Both the position numbers and the translations under genes were made by a program. Positions 48,285-56,828 of a stretch of 64,000 bases of DNA are shown in pieces. The notes beneath the pieces were generated by a model that worked only from the letters and a program-made list of their open reading frames with translations, ran no database searches and had not been told where the DNA came from. Source of the stretch: Silicimonas sp. (GTDB taxonomy: Bacteria > Pseudomonadota > Alphaproteobacteria > Rhodobacterales > Rhodobacteraceae); NCBI GenBank assembly GCA_022819605.1, contig JAJEGW010000086.1, positions 1-64,000 of the forward strand, written 5' to 3'. Within the stretch, counting starts at the first letter, position 1; each line of letters opens with the position of its first letter.

Positions 48285-49595
48285 GTGCCCGGAATCGCCC
48301 ATGTGGTTGGCGCAGGCGTTGCCGGCCTGAGCGCAGCGTGCGAATTGTCTGCAAGCGGTGTTCGCGTGGCCGTTCACGAAGCGACAGGCCATGCAGGCGG
48401 ACGCTGCCGTTCCTTCCGCGACGAGAGCCTCGATGCGTTGATCGACAACGGAAACCATCTGATGCTCTCTGGCAATACCTCGATTCAGCGGTTCCTGGCC
48501 CTGACAGGGGCACGGGACAGGCTGTCTGGTCCGGCAAGCGCCCGCTTTCCGTTCCTGGATCTCGCCGCGGGTGAACGCTGGACGGTTGACCTGGGCAATG
48601 GCCGGATCCCCGGAAGGCCTTTTGCCCGCGACGGCAGGGTTCCCGGTGCGCGGCTGGCAGATTATGCAAGATCGCTCCGCCTGTTGAATGCCAGCCCGGA
48701 AGCGTCGATTGAACAAGTTCTGTCGCCTTGCGGCCAGCTGCATGAACGGTTCTGGAAGCCGGTATCGATTGCGGTTCTCAACACCGAACCCGAGCGTGCC
48801 GCGGCGATGCTGATGAAGCCGGTTCTGCGTGAGACAATTGGCCGAGGGGGGCGTGCCTGCCGTCCCCTGACGGCGACGCAGGGCCTGAGCAGCGCTTTCG
48901 CGGATCCGGCAGTGGCTTTTCTGGCGGAAAATGGCGCTGAGATGCGCTTTCGCACACGGCTCCGTTCGATCGCGTTGGACGACGGGGGCCGTGTCGCGGC
49001 ATTGCGTTTCAGGGATGACGAGATCCGTGTCGGACCGGATGACCGCTTGATCCTGGCCGTGCCCGCTCGCGTTGCCGAGGACCTGATTCCAAGTCTGTGC
49101 GTTCCGAACGAGCATCGTGGAATCGTCAATGTCCATTTCCGGATGCCAGAATGTGTCTCGTGGGCACCGGAGGATCCGCCGTTCCTCGGGCTTGTCGGCG
49201 GCACGGCGGAATGGCTGTTCTGGCGGGATGACATTGTCTCGGCGACGGTCAGCGCGCGCCAGGGCGACGTCGACGGGCGAAGCATGGCGGGTGCGATCTG
49301 GAGTGACATCCGACGGACACTGGACCTGGAATGCGACCCGGCAATGATGCCGCCGCACCGCGTCATCGTCGAGCGGATGGCAACCATTGCCCAGACACCG
49401 GAGCAGGTGGCGCGTCGACCCGAATCAGATGCCGGACCACCGGGTGTATTCCTTGCCGGAGACTGGACGGATACCGGTTTGCCGGCAACGATCGAGGGTG
49501 CGGTGCGCTCGGGCAGGCTGGCGGCTGAACTGGCTGCAGAAAGTATGGGTCAGGCACTCATGGACGATTCAGGCGGAGAGCGTGCCGCGGCCTGA
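48285..49595 (+). CDS. hpnE: Hydroxysqualene dehydroxylase
   Basis: FAD-dependent amine-oxidase-like enzyme that reduces hydroxysqualene to squalene. The 436 residues start with GTG and the dinucleotide fold VVGAGVAGLSAACEL, followed by GGRCRSF, and end with the FAD C-terminal motif VFLAGDWTDTGLPATIEGAVRSG (shown by its core GDWTDTGLPATIEGA). Immediate abutment to hpnD (no gap) means co-translation. It is similar to phytoene desaturases, but the gene context fixes the assignment. Confidence 0.92.
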   Translation: MPGIAHVVGAGVAGLSAACELSASGVRVAVHEATGHAGGRCRSFRDESLDALIDNGNHLMLSGNTSIQRFLALTGARDRLSGPASARFPFLDLAAGERWTVDLGNGRIPGRPFARDGRVPGARLADYARSLRLLNASPEASIEQVLSPCGQLHERFWKPVSIAVLNTEPERAAAMLMKPVLRETIGRGGRACRPLTATQGLSSAFADPAVAFLAENGAEMRFRTRLRSIALDDGGRVAALRFRDDEIRVGPDDRLILAVPARVAEDLIPSLCVPNEHRGIVNVHFRMPECVSWAPEDPPFLGLVGGTAEWLFWRDDIVSATVSARQGDVDGRSMAGAIWSDIRRTLDLECDPAMMPPHRVIVERMATIAQTPEQVARRPESDAGPPGVFLAGDWTDTGLPATIEGAVRSGRLAAELAAESMGQALMDDSGGERAAA

Positions 49596-49662
49596 CTCGA
49601 CGTCCGGCGGGTTGCCGATGCCAAGTGAGCCAGTCCAAGGTTCATGAACGGGGCCGAAGGGA

Positions 49663-50502
49663 TTATCGCGACAGGAAGAGGCCGCCTGCCAGTCCTCGCA
49701 TCGCGCACATGGCGGCTTCCGGCTTTGTCAGCTTGACCCGTGCTGCCAGAGGATCCTTTCGCGAGAGTTGCCAGGCCAACCGGTCAGCCAACCGTACGAT
49801 CACTGCGGCTTCAAGCCTCAGACGGGGGTGGTTGATGTGCCCAGGCAGTTGGCGCGCATCCCGCATGAGTGCCTCTATTTCGGTCAGGCACTTGTCGATG
49901 ACGACGCGAAGCCGTTCAGATGTGCGATCCTTGCCAAGTTCCTCAACGTTGACGCCGGACTCCGCCATCCAGTCTGCGGGCAGATAGATGCGGTCCAGCG
50001 TTCTGTAATCGTCGCCGAAATCCTGCAGATGATTGATGACCTGAAGCGCGTTGCACAACGCGTCCGAACTTCCGTAGCCCGCGCTTGACCCGCCATGAAG
50101 ATCGATCAGGTACCGCCCGACCGGTGCTGCGGAGAGCATGCAGTAGTCGATCACTTCCTGCCACGTCGCGTAGCGTTTCTTTGTCGCGTCTTGCAGGCAG
50201 TAGCGGATGAGATTGCGGCAATGGATGTCGCTCACGCCTGTCTCTGAGAGGCTTGCGGCCATTCGCGTGGCCTTGTCGTAGCCCGGCCGTCCTTCGGCGT
50301 TCCGAAGCTCACGCTCAAATCCTTCCAGTCTCTCCGTTTTTTCCCCTGCCGTGAGATCCGGTGAATCCGCGATGTCGTCGATGGTACGGGCAAATGCGTA
50401 AAATGTGGCGACATGCGGTCGCAGACGGGCAGGAAGCAGTATCGAGCCGACGGGAAAGTTCTCGTATTCGGCGTTTTTCCCCGATGGGGTTTCCACCTGC
50501 AA
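49663..50502 (-). CDS. hpnC: Hydroxysqualene synthase
   Basis: Converts presqualene diphosphate to hydroxysqualene. From a TTG at 50502 (codon before QVETPSGKN) the protein has 279 residues; the family pattern ETPSGKxAxxENFPVGSxLLP begins right there, whereas the upstream in-frame extension has no homology. A GTG two codons later is equally possible. Motifs DDIAD at 42-46 and INHLQDFGDDYRTLDRIYLP are intact. It lies convergent to hpnDE, 67 bases from hpnE, an inversion of the usual hpnCDE order. Confidence 0.9.
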   Translation of the reverse strand: MQVETPSGKNAEYENFPVGSILLPARLRPHVATFYAFARTIDDIADSPDLTAGEKTERLEGFERELRNAEGRPGYDKATRMAASLSETGVSDIHCRNLIRYCLQDATKKRYATWQEVIDYCMLSAAPVGRYLIDLHGGSSAGYGSSDALCNALQVINHLQDFGDDYRTLDRIYLPADWMAESGVNVEELGKDRTSERLRVVIDKCLTEIEALMRDARQLPGHINHPRLRLEAAVIVRLADRLAWQLSRKDPLAARVKLTKPEAAMCAMRGLAGGLFLSR

Positions 50503-50967
50503 AATGTGTCCGCTGTCGCTCAAGATTGCACCCGTTCCAGAATTCCCATCGTAGGCCACGCACCGATCCTTGCACAAGATGGGCACGGTGCGACGGCACG
50601 CGGCGGGGACACCGTCGCGGGTGCCCGATTCAGGCTTGTCCTCCAAGTCGCGACGAGATGCGGCCTATGGGAATTGGCGGTGGCGAGAGCCGGGAAGGGT
50701 GCCTCATGCACCTTGAACGAACGTTCTTCCATCCCGGAGCCGTATGAAGGATGAAGCGGGCATGATTCCTGAAGTGCATCCGAGGCGTGCGATGCGGATT
50801 GCTACACGGCTGCAAGCTGCAACCGGAAATTGCCCGTTGCAAGGAGTGGATGCCCCCGCGCACGCCGCCCAGCAGCCCAAGGCGGGACGGCGCATCGTGA
50901 CTGGACTGCTCTCCACGGGAGGCGCCGGTCTGCGTTCGTGGCGCCGCCCGGCTCTCGCGGAAGCTTC
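50503..50967. other. Divergent intergenic region, hpnC and membrane protein
   Basis: A 465-base stretch between divergent genes that must contain both promoters. I noted an 8-base palindrome GAACGTTC in CGAACGTTCTT near 50720 but no strong promoter elements and no coding frame of a known family. Confidence 0.45.
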
Positions 50968-51999
50968 ATGCAGGTAGTTCCCGTTTTCAATGCACTGGCC
51001 TCCGGCCTGCTCGGCGTGGCGGCGTTTCATCTGCTGGCGCTGCCGCTGCCGTGGCTGCTTGGCCCGATCGCGAGTTGTCTCCTTACCGCACTTCTGGGCA
51101 TTCCGCTTGGTGGCATCAAGCCTGTCAACGCCGCCATGCGGACGGTTCTGGGCGTCGCGGTGGGCGCAACGCTTACGCCAGCCGTGCTGGCAACGTTCCC
51201 GTCCATGTGGCCGACGCTGATCCTGATGCCCGTGTTCGTTCTCGCGATCGGGATGACTGGGGTGCCTTTTTTCCGGTGCCTTTGCGGCTACGACTTTCCG
51301 ACCGCGTACTACGCTGCGATGCCGGGAGGACTCCAGGACATGGTCGTCTTCGGCGAGGAAGCGGGTGGCAATGTCCGCGCCCTGTCATTGATTCACGCCA
51401 CCCGCGTCCTTGTGATCGTGGTGGCGTTGCCATTCCTCTTGCAAGGCATATGGGATGCGAACCTCGACCGCCCCCCGGGCGTGCCGCTGACGACGATCGC
51501 TCCTTCCGAACTCGCCTTGATGGTGCTCGCGGCCGGATTCGGCTGGTGGGCGGCACGAAAGGCCGGCCTGTTCGGCGCCACGATTCTCGGGCCGATGATC
51601 GTGGCGGCCGCGGTGACGCTGGCAGGTTTCCTCGAACAGCGGCCGCCCGCAGAAGCCATCTGGGCGGCACAGTTCTTCATCGGGATGACCATCGGCTGCA
51701 ACTACAACGGCATAACGATGAACGAGATCCGGAAGGACATTCTGGCCGGACTGGGATTTTGCGGACTCCTGATCATTCTGACCGTGGCCTTCGTGGAGGC
51801 TATCTATTCGCTCGGGCTCGCCCCCGGCATGTCCGCGCTTCTGGCATATTCGCCGGGCGGACAGGCGGAACTCACCGTCCTGGCACTCGTTGTCGGGGCG
51901 GACATGGCATTCGTGGTCGCGCATCACATATTGCGTCTCGTGATCGTGATCATGGGCGCACCGCTGGCGGCGCGCCTGCTTGATCGCGGTCGAGGCTGA
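50968..51999 (+). CDS. AbrB-family (PF05145-type) membrane protein, paralogue
   Basis: Integral membrane protein of 343 residues with two similar halves and about ten membrane segments. The diagnostic loop YYAAMPGGLQDMVVFGEEAGG corresponds to the loop in the protein at 13453-14559, and YSPGGQAELTVLALVVGAD is the second-half equivalent. The ATG at 50968 begins just before the first membrane helix. Function and substrate unknown; the domain name AbrB does not imply DNA binding. Confidence 0.78.
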   Translation: MQVVPVFNALASGLLGVAAFHLLALPLPWLLGPIASCLLTALLGIPLGGIKPVNAAMRTVLGVAVGATLTPAVLATFPSMWPTLILMPVFVLAIGMTGVPFFRCLCGYDFPTAYYAAMPGGLQDMVVFGEEAGGNVRALSLIHATRVLVIVVALPFLLQGIWDANLDRPPGVPLTTIAPSELALMVLAAGFGWWAARKAGLFGATILGPMIVAAAVTLAGFLEQRPPAEAIWAAQFFIGMTIGCNYNGITMNEIRKDILAGLGFCGLLIILTVAFVEAIYSLGLAPGMSALLAYSPGGQAELTVLALVVGADMAFVVAHHILRLVIVIMGAPLAARLLDRGRG

Positions 52000-52197
52000 C
52001 CCCCATCCGGTCAGCAGAATTCAACCATGCCCGTTCTCACGACCTCGCCGAACCCGAAGCGGAACATCACGTGCCAAGTGACCTGCACGCGACCGCCTTG
52101 CTCGCCCGCATGATCGCTCTTCAGGGGGCACAGCCAGAATTCCGTTCGGCCCCATGCGTTGCTCATCGCGCCGGGGCGCGGTCATTTCGCGACCCTG

Positions 52198-53631
52198 TCA
52201 TCCTTGGTCCGAATTGCCGTCCAGATCGTGACCGTGCCAGGGTCCGTGATGCGCGCCTTCGCCGTCGATGCGCTCGAAGCCGTGTGCTCCGAAGTAGTCG
52301 CGCTGCGCCTGGAGCATGTTGGCGGTCGTTCGCTCGCAGGTCAGCGTGTCGAAATAGGCAAGTGCCGCGGCAAGCGCCGGAACTGGAAGGCGCGCGGCCT
52401 GTGCGGCAAGCGCGGTCTTCCGGAGGCCGTCCACGTTCTTGTCCATGAGGGCGCGGAAATGGTCCGCAAGCGCCAGATTGGTGCCCGGCGATTTCCGAAG
52501 GGCCGCCGCCATGTCGTTCAGCATTGCCGAGCGGATGATGCACCCCTCGCGCCAGATCTCGGCGATGCCCGGCATTGGCAGCGACCAGCCGAAATCCGTG
52601 CTGGCCTTGTAAAGAAGATCGAAGCCCTGCGCGTAGCAGAGGATCTTCCCGGCGATCAACGCCTGTTCCAGGTCCTGAATTGCAAGCCCGGCGTCCAGGC
52701 GGCATGCGTTCGGCCGATAGAGGCTGGCCCCCTGCAGGCGCAGGTGCCGCATCGCCGACATGTTGCGGGCACCAACCGCCGCCTCGATCACCGGCACCGG
52801 GGCGCCGAGCATCTGGCTTTCGATCACCGTCCAGCGGCCCGTACCCTTCTGTCCTGCCCGATCGAGTATGACATCCAGCGCGGGCTTGCCGGTGCTGTCG
52901 TCCCGGGCGGCAGCCACCTTTCCGGAGATCTCGACAAGATAGCCTTTGAGAACGCCGTCATTCCAATGCGTGAACACTTCCGCGCACTCTTCCGCGGTCA
53001 TGCCCATGCCATCTCGCATGACCCCGTAAGCTTCCGCGATCAGCTGCATGTCCGCGTATTCGATGCCGTTGTGCACCGTCTTGACGAAATGCCCCGCGCC
53101 ATCCTCGCCCATCCACTGGGCGCATGGCTGGCCGTCGTGGTCCGCCGCGATCACGTCGAGGATGTGCGCCACCCGGTCCCAACTTTCGCGTGGCCCGCCG
53201 CCCATGATGGACGGCCCGAAGCGCGCGCCTTCAGCGCCTCCCGAGATGCCGACGCCGAGATAGGGTCGCCCGGCCTCGCGCGCGGCTTGCGCGCGCCGCC
53301 GCGTGTCGTGGAAGTTCGCGTTGCCCATGTCGATGATCAGGTCATCGTCGTCGAGCAGCGGCTGCAGGGCGTCGATCTGGGCATCGACCACGCTGCCGGC
53401 AGGTACCATCAGGATGACGTTGCGAGGGCGCTTCAACGACTGGACGAGCGCCTCAACGGACTTGCACGGCGCGATCCGCCAGGCGAGATTTCCTGCAGTT
53501 TCCATGAGTTCTGTGACGCGGGCATGGGTACGATTGTACGCCGACACCCGAAAGCCGTTGTCGGCAATGTTGAGCGTCAGCATCGCGCCCATGGTCCCAA
53601 GCCCGACAACTCCGATTTCCGACTCTGGCAT
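52198..53631 (-). CDS. gnd: 6-phosphogluconate dehydrogenase (decarboxylating)
   Basis: Oxidises 6-phosphogluconate to ribulose-5-phosphate and CO2, the last oxidative step of the pentose phosphate pathway. The 477-residue length is that of the long (E. coli/mammal) form. NADP-binding GLGTMG at 10-15, the signature GVGISGGAEGARFGPSIMGGG region (core GISGGAEGARFGPS) and the catalytic helix HFVKTVHNGIEYADMQ are present. The C-terminal RRDYFGAHGFER-type tail reads QRDYFGAHGFERID. Divergent from the following SDR gene; no zwf or edd is near. Confidence 0.92.
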   Translation of the reverse strand: MPESEIGVVGLGTMGAMLTLNIADNGFRVSAYNRTHARVTELMETAGNLAWRIAPCKSVEALVQSLKRPRNVILMVPAGSVVDAQIDALQPLLDDDDLIIDMGNANFHDTRRRAQAAREAGRPYLGVGISGGAEGARFGPSIMGGGPRESWDRVAHILDVIAADHDGQPCAQWMGEDGAGHFVKTVHNGIEYADMQLIAEAYGVMRDGMGMTAEECAEVFTHWNDGVLKGYLVEISGKVAAARDDSTGKPALDVILDRAGQKGTGRWTVIESQMLGAPVPVIEAAVGARNMSAMRHLRLQGASLYRPNACRLDAGLAIQDLEQALIAGKILCYAQGFDLLYKASTDFGWSLPMPGIAEIWREGCIIRSAMLNDMAAALRKSPGTNLALADHFRALMDKNVDGLRKTALAAQAARLPVPALAAALAYFDTLTCERTTANMLQAQRDYFGAHGFERIDGEGAHHGPWHGHDLDGNSDQG

Positions 53632-53732
53632 GCGCGTTTCCTGTTCCCGTCCGGCAATTCCGGCGCTAACACTACGGCGAAGGGCCGGAAACGCAACGGC
53701 AGTCAGGCCCGCACTTGGCAGGAGGGTGAGTC

Positions 53733-54482
53733 ATGGCGAAAAAGCCGATCGCATTGGTAACCGGCGGTGCGCAGGGCATCGGGCATGCATGCGCACAAGC
53801 ACTGGCGGGTGACGGATTCAAGATCATCCTGGCGGACATCAACGCGAACGTGGAGGATGTGGCGCTGAAGCTCGGCCAGGAAGCGAGCGGGTTCGTCTGC
53901 GACATGAGTGATCCGGAGCAGATATCGGACTTGTTCGATCGAATTGCGGCCGACCACGGCCCGGTCTCGGCCTTGGTGAACAATGCGGGGATTTCGGAGC
54001 CGGGGGATTTCCTCGACTACGACATCGCCACTTTCCAGAAGGTGATCGGCACCAATCTCACGGGCGCTTTCGCGGCACTTCAGCGCGCGGCCCGCATGAT
54101 GGTCGACGCGGGCATCGAGGGCGCGATTGTCAACATGTCGTCGATAAACGCCCAGGTCGCGATTCCCGCGATTCCCGCCTACTGCGCCTCCAAGGGCGGC
54201 GTGATGCAGCTCACCAAGTCGGCCGCGCTTGCGCTTGCACCGCACAATATCCGGGTCAACGCGGTCGGCCCGGGGTCGATAGACACGGCCATGATGGCGG
54301 CTGTCAATGCGAGCCCCGACGCAATGAAGACGATTATGTCAAGAACGCCGCTCAAGCGCGTCGGCGCACCAAGCGAGATCGCCGACGTTGTCGCCTTCCT
54401 GATCAGCGGCAAGGCAAGCTACATCACCGGCGAGACGATCTATGTCGATGGCGGTCGGCTTGGGATGAACTATATTTGCTGA
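53733..54482 (+). CDS. SDR-family oxidoreductase (3-oxoacyl-ACP reductase-like)
   Basis: Classical short-chain dehydrogenase of 249 residues: NAD(P)-binding GGAQGIG at 11-17, NNAG motif, catalytic Ser137, Tyr150 and Lys154 (YCASK), and the C-terminal ITGETIYVDGGRLGMNY. LADIN at the end of the second strand favours NAD. GGAGGG lies upstream of the ATG. It faces the minus-strand gnd and converges on the tct operon, so it may belong to sugar-acid or tricarboxylate catabolism; the substrate is not evident. Confidence 0.88.
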   Translation: MAKKPIALVTGGAQGIGHACAQALAGDGFKIILADINANVEDVALKLGQEASGFVCDMSDPEQISDLFDRIAADHGPVSALVNNAGISEPGDFLDYDIATFQKVIGTNLTGAFAALQRAARMMVDAGIEGAIVNMSSINAQVAIPAIPAYCASKGGVMQLTKSAALALAPHNIRVNAVGPGSIDTAMMAAVNASPDAMKTIMSRTPLKRVGAPSEIADVVAFLISGKASYITGETIYVDGGRLGMNYIC

Positions 54483-54522
54483 GCGGCCCGGGGGCGTCGG
54501 ACGATCTGCGTCCGAATCCCTG

Positions 54523-55332
54523 TCATCTCTTGTTCGGGTTCGCGCCGGTATAGCTCCATCGATATTCGGGAGGTGTCGGCCCCTTGTTGCGCCCGCCCTG
54601 CTGCATCTGTTCCCACGCATGCGCCAGGATGCCGACAGAGCGCGCGAGACAGAACAGTCCGCGTGCCAGCGGCGGCGCAAAGCCGAGCTCGGCGAAAATG
54701 ACGGCTGTCGCCCCGTCGATGTTCATCGGCACGGGCCCGCCTTTCCTCCTGCGCAATTCGTCTTCGACTGCGCGTCCGGCGTTGGCGAACTGCCCCGTCA
54801 CGATGCCGCCTTCGGCGGCATTGTCCACGAGCGAGAGGAGGCGCGGCGCCCGAGGGTCCGTCGGCTTGTGGAACCTGTGGCCGAAGCCCGGCACGAATTC
54901 GTCCCGGGCATGCTGCCAGCTGTCGATCTCATTCGAAGCGGCCAGGGCCGGCTCCGTTCCGGAACTGATCGCCTTGGCAATGCCGTCAAGGAACTCGACT
55001 GCCTGCTCTCCCGCACCGCCATGCACGTCACCGAGCATGTTGACGCCGGTGGCCAATGCGTTGTTCAGGGGAAGTCCGCATGTCACGGCCATGCGTGCTG
55101 CTGCGATCGATGGCGCTTGCGGCCCATGATCCACAGCGGCAACCAATGCGGCTTCGAGAAGCCGGGCCTGGCCTTCCTCGGGCATCTCGCCCCTGGTCAT
55201 CAGCCAGATCGTTTCCGGCAGCGTGAGCTTGCCGATCAGTTCCTCGATCGGATGTCCTCGCAAGTGGATCCGGCCAGGCTCCATGTCGATTATCGCTGTG
55301 GACCACCAGTCTGAGACGTCGCTGCCGCTCAT
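54523..55332 (-). CDS. Citryl-CoA lyase-like protein (citrate synthase family)
   Basis: A short, 269-residue member of the citrate synthase fold. The catalytic triad of citrate synthases is conserved: His104 (GDVHGGAGEQ), His152 (FGHRFHKP) and Asp206 (NIDGATAV), with nearly the usual spacing. The length lacks the large N-terminal domain of true citrate synthase, as in citryl-CoA lyases and the lyase half of ATP-citrate lyase. The expected reaction is cleavage of citryl-CoA or a related ester to acetyl-CoA and an oxo acid. It overlaps the CoA-transferase gene (ATGA), which would supply that ester. Confidence 0.85.
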   Translation of the reverse strand: MSGSDVSDWWSTAIIDMEPGRIHLRGHPIEELIGKLTLPETIWLMTRGEMPEEGQARLLEAALVAAVDHGPQAPSIAAARMAVTCGLPLNNALATGVNMLGDVHGGAGEQAVEFLDGIAKAISSGTEPALAASNEIDSWQHARDEFVPGFGHRFHKPTDPRAPRLLSLVDNAAEGGIVTGQFANAGRAVEDELRRRKGGPVPMNIDGATAVIFAELGFAPPLARGLFCLARSVGILAHAWEQMQQGGRNKGPTPPEYRWSYTGANPNKR

Positions 55333-56522
55333 ATCACTCCATCCTTTTCGAGGCGTTCAAGCTCAGATCCGGAAACTCCGAAGCGGCCCCAGATCTCACA
55401 GTTGTGCTGTCCAAGTTCCGGTGGCGGGCTGCCGACGGCTGCTGCCTCCCGGTCAAGTTTCACGCCCGTTCGCGCAACCTCGATATCGCGTCCGACGCCT
55501 GGGGCATTCTTGAAGCCTGCCAGGAAACCGCGACCCGCGATCTGTTCAGAGCGGAGCGCTTCCGGCACTGTCAGCACGGCACCCGCCGGCACCCCGATCC
55601 GGTTCAGTTCCTCGACCCAGTCTGCGGCGGGCCTTGTCGCGAGCACGGCCTCAATTTCCGTGCGAAGCCTGTTCCGATTCGATTTGCGATCCTCGCGCGT
55701 GGCGTACTCGTCGCGGTCTTGCAGGCGGGCCAGGCCGAGATGGTCCGTCAGGAGAACCCACTGATCGTCGCTGTTCGCCGCGACATTGATCGGATCGGTG
55801 GCCGTGCCGAAGGTTCCGGAAGGCGCCGATGTCGGGTTTTCGTTGCCATGTGCTTCTGGGATGACGCCCGCGATCAGGTGATTCGACACCACCCATCCCA
55901 TGGTCGTCAGAACGGATTCCAGCATCGAGACATCGATGAACGCGCCTCGTGGACGCTTGTTCAGCGCCGCCGTGATCGCGAAGGCTGCGGTCAGGCCCCC
56001 AACCGTGTCCGCCACAGGGTAGCCAACCCGGGTCGGAGCGCTCTCTGCTGTCCCAGTGATCGACATGACGCCCGAAGCGCCCTGGATGATCTGGTCATAT
56101 GCGGGACGGTCGACCCAAGGCCCGTCCTGACCGAATCCCGAGATCGCGCAATATGTCAGTTCGGGATTGACTTCTCTCAGGACATCATGGCCCAGGCCAA
56201 GGCGCTCCATGACTCCGGGACGGAAGTTCTCGACCAGGACGTCCGCCTTTGCCGCCAGGCGCTTGAGAAGCGACTTCCCCTTGGCATGCTTGAGATTCAG
56301 CGTCACGGACTTCTTGCCCGCGTTCTGCGCAAGGAACGACGCGCCCATCCCCGCGGCATTGAGCCGGGCATCCGCACCCAGTCGCCGCGCAAGATCGCCG
56401 CGTCCGGGCTGCTCGATCTTGATCACCTCCGCGCCGAGATGGGCCAGCTGGTGGCAGCAGAACGGACCTGCAAGCACGTTGGTGAGATCCAGGACGAGAA
56501 TGTCCGAGAGCGGCGCGGCCAT
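55329..56522 (-). CDS. CaiB/BaiF family III CoA-transferase
   Basis: Moves CoA from a donor thioester to a carboxylic acid. The 397-residue protein has the family blocks ILVLDLTNVLAGPFCCHQLA, GAEVIKIEQPGRGDLAR, NPELTYCAISGFGQDGPW and RPAYDQIIQGASGVMS. It is coupled to the citryl-CoA-lyase-like gene by ATGA and is three bases after the DUF4387 gene. In context it should activate the compound brought in by TctCBA. Confidence 0.9.
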   Translation of the reverse strand: MAAPLSDILVLDLTNVLAGPFCCHQLAHLGAEVIKIEQPGRGDLARRLGADARLNAAGMGASFLAQNAGKKSVTLNLKHAKGKSLLKRLAAKADVLVENFRPGVMERLGLGHDVLREVNPELTYCAISGFGQDGPWVDRPAYDQIIQGASGVMSITGTAESAPTRVGYPVADTVGGLTAAFAITAALNKRPRGAFIDVSMLESVLTTMGWVVSNHLIAGVIPEAHGNENPTSAPSGTFGTATDPINVAANSDDQWVLLTDHLGLARLQDRDEYATREDRKSNRNRLRTEIEAVLATRPAADWVEELNRIGVPAGAVLTVPEALRSEQIAGRGFLAGFKNAPGVGRDIEVARTGVKLDREAAAVGSPPPELGQHNCEIWGRFGVSGSELERLEKDGVI

Positions 56523-56525
56523 CGT

Positions 56526-56828
56526 TCAGTCGACCACGAGTTCCGCGACGACAGCAGCCCATGCCGCTCCGTGCATGTCCCGATCCTCTGGATGGCCTTG
56601 CACGACCGGGCGGGGGAGGCTGATCTTGATCACGTTCAGGGCCTTGATGTCGAAGCGCCTGATCGCTTGCGGATCCGCCCCGAGGGCTTCCGCGACCCGC
56701 TTCGTCGCGAGGCCGCCTGACAGACGGTCAAAGGCATCGTCGGATCCGCAGAAAATGTCGATCGTCAGCCAGAAAGGTCCGGCGTTCTTCGACCTGACCT
56801 TGTCGCAGATCTCGCCCACTTCAGGCAT
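56526..56828 (-). CDS. DUF4387-type small protein
   Basis: A 100-residue protein, no signal or membrane segment, recognisable by SKNAGPFWLTIDIFC and FDIKALNVIKISLPRPVVQG. This small family of unknown function usually lies next to AtuA/DUF1446 genes, as here; the two genes overlap by eight bases. It probably forms a complex with, or is a subunit of, the AtuA-like enzyme. Confidence 0.78.
   Translation of the reverse strand: MPEVGEICDKVRSKNAGPFWLTIDIFCGSDDAFDRLSGGLATKRVAEALGADPQAIRRFDIKALNVIKISLPRPVVQGHPEDRDMHGAAWAAVVAELVVD

Noticed and set aside
52159-53760. 533-codon plus-strand open frame
   Set aside because: Complete overlap with gnd on the minus strand, which has all family motifs.
54489-54511. 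TCGGAC/GTCCGA hairpin between the SDR gene and the tct operon
   Set aside because: Stem of only six pairs and no T-run on either strand, so too weak to call a terminator.
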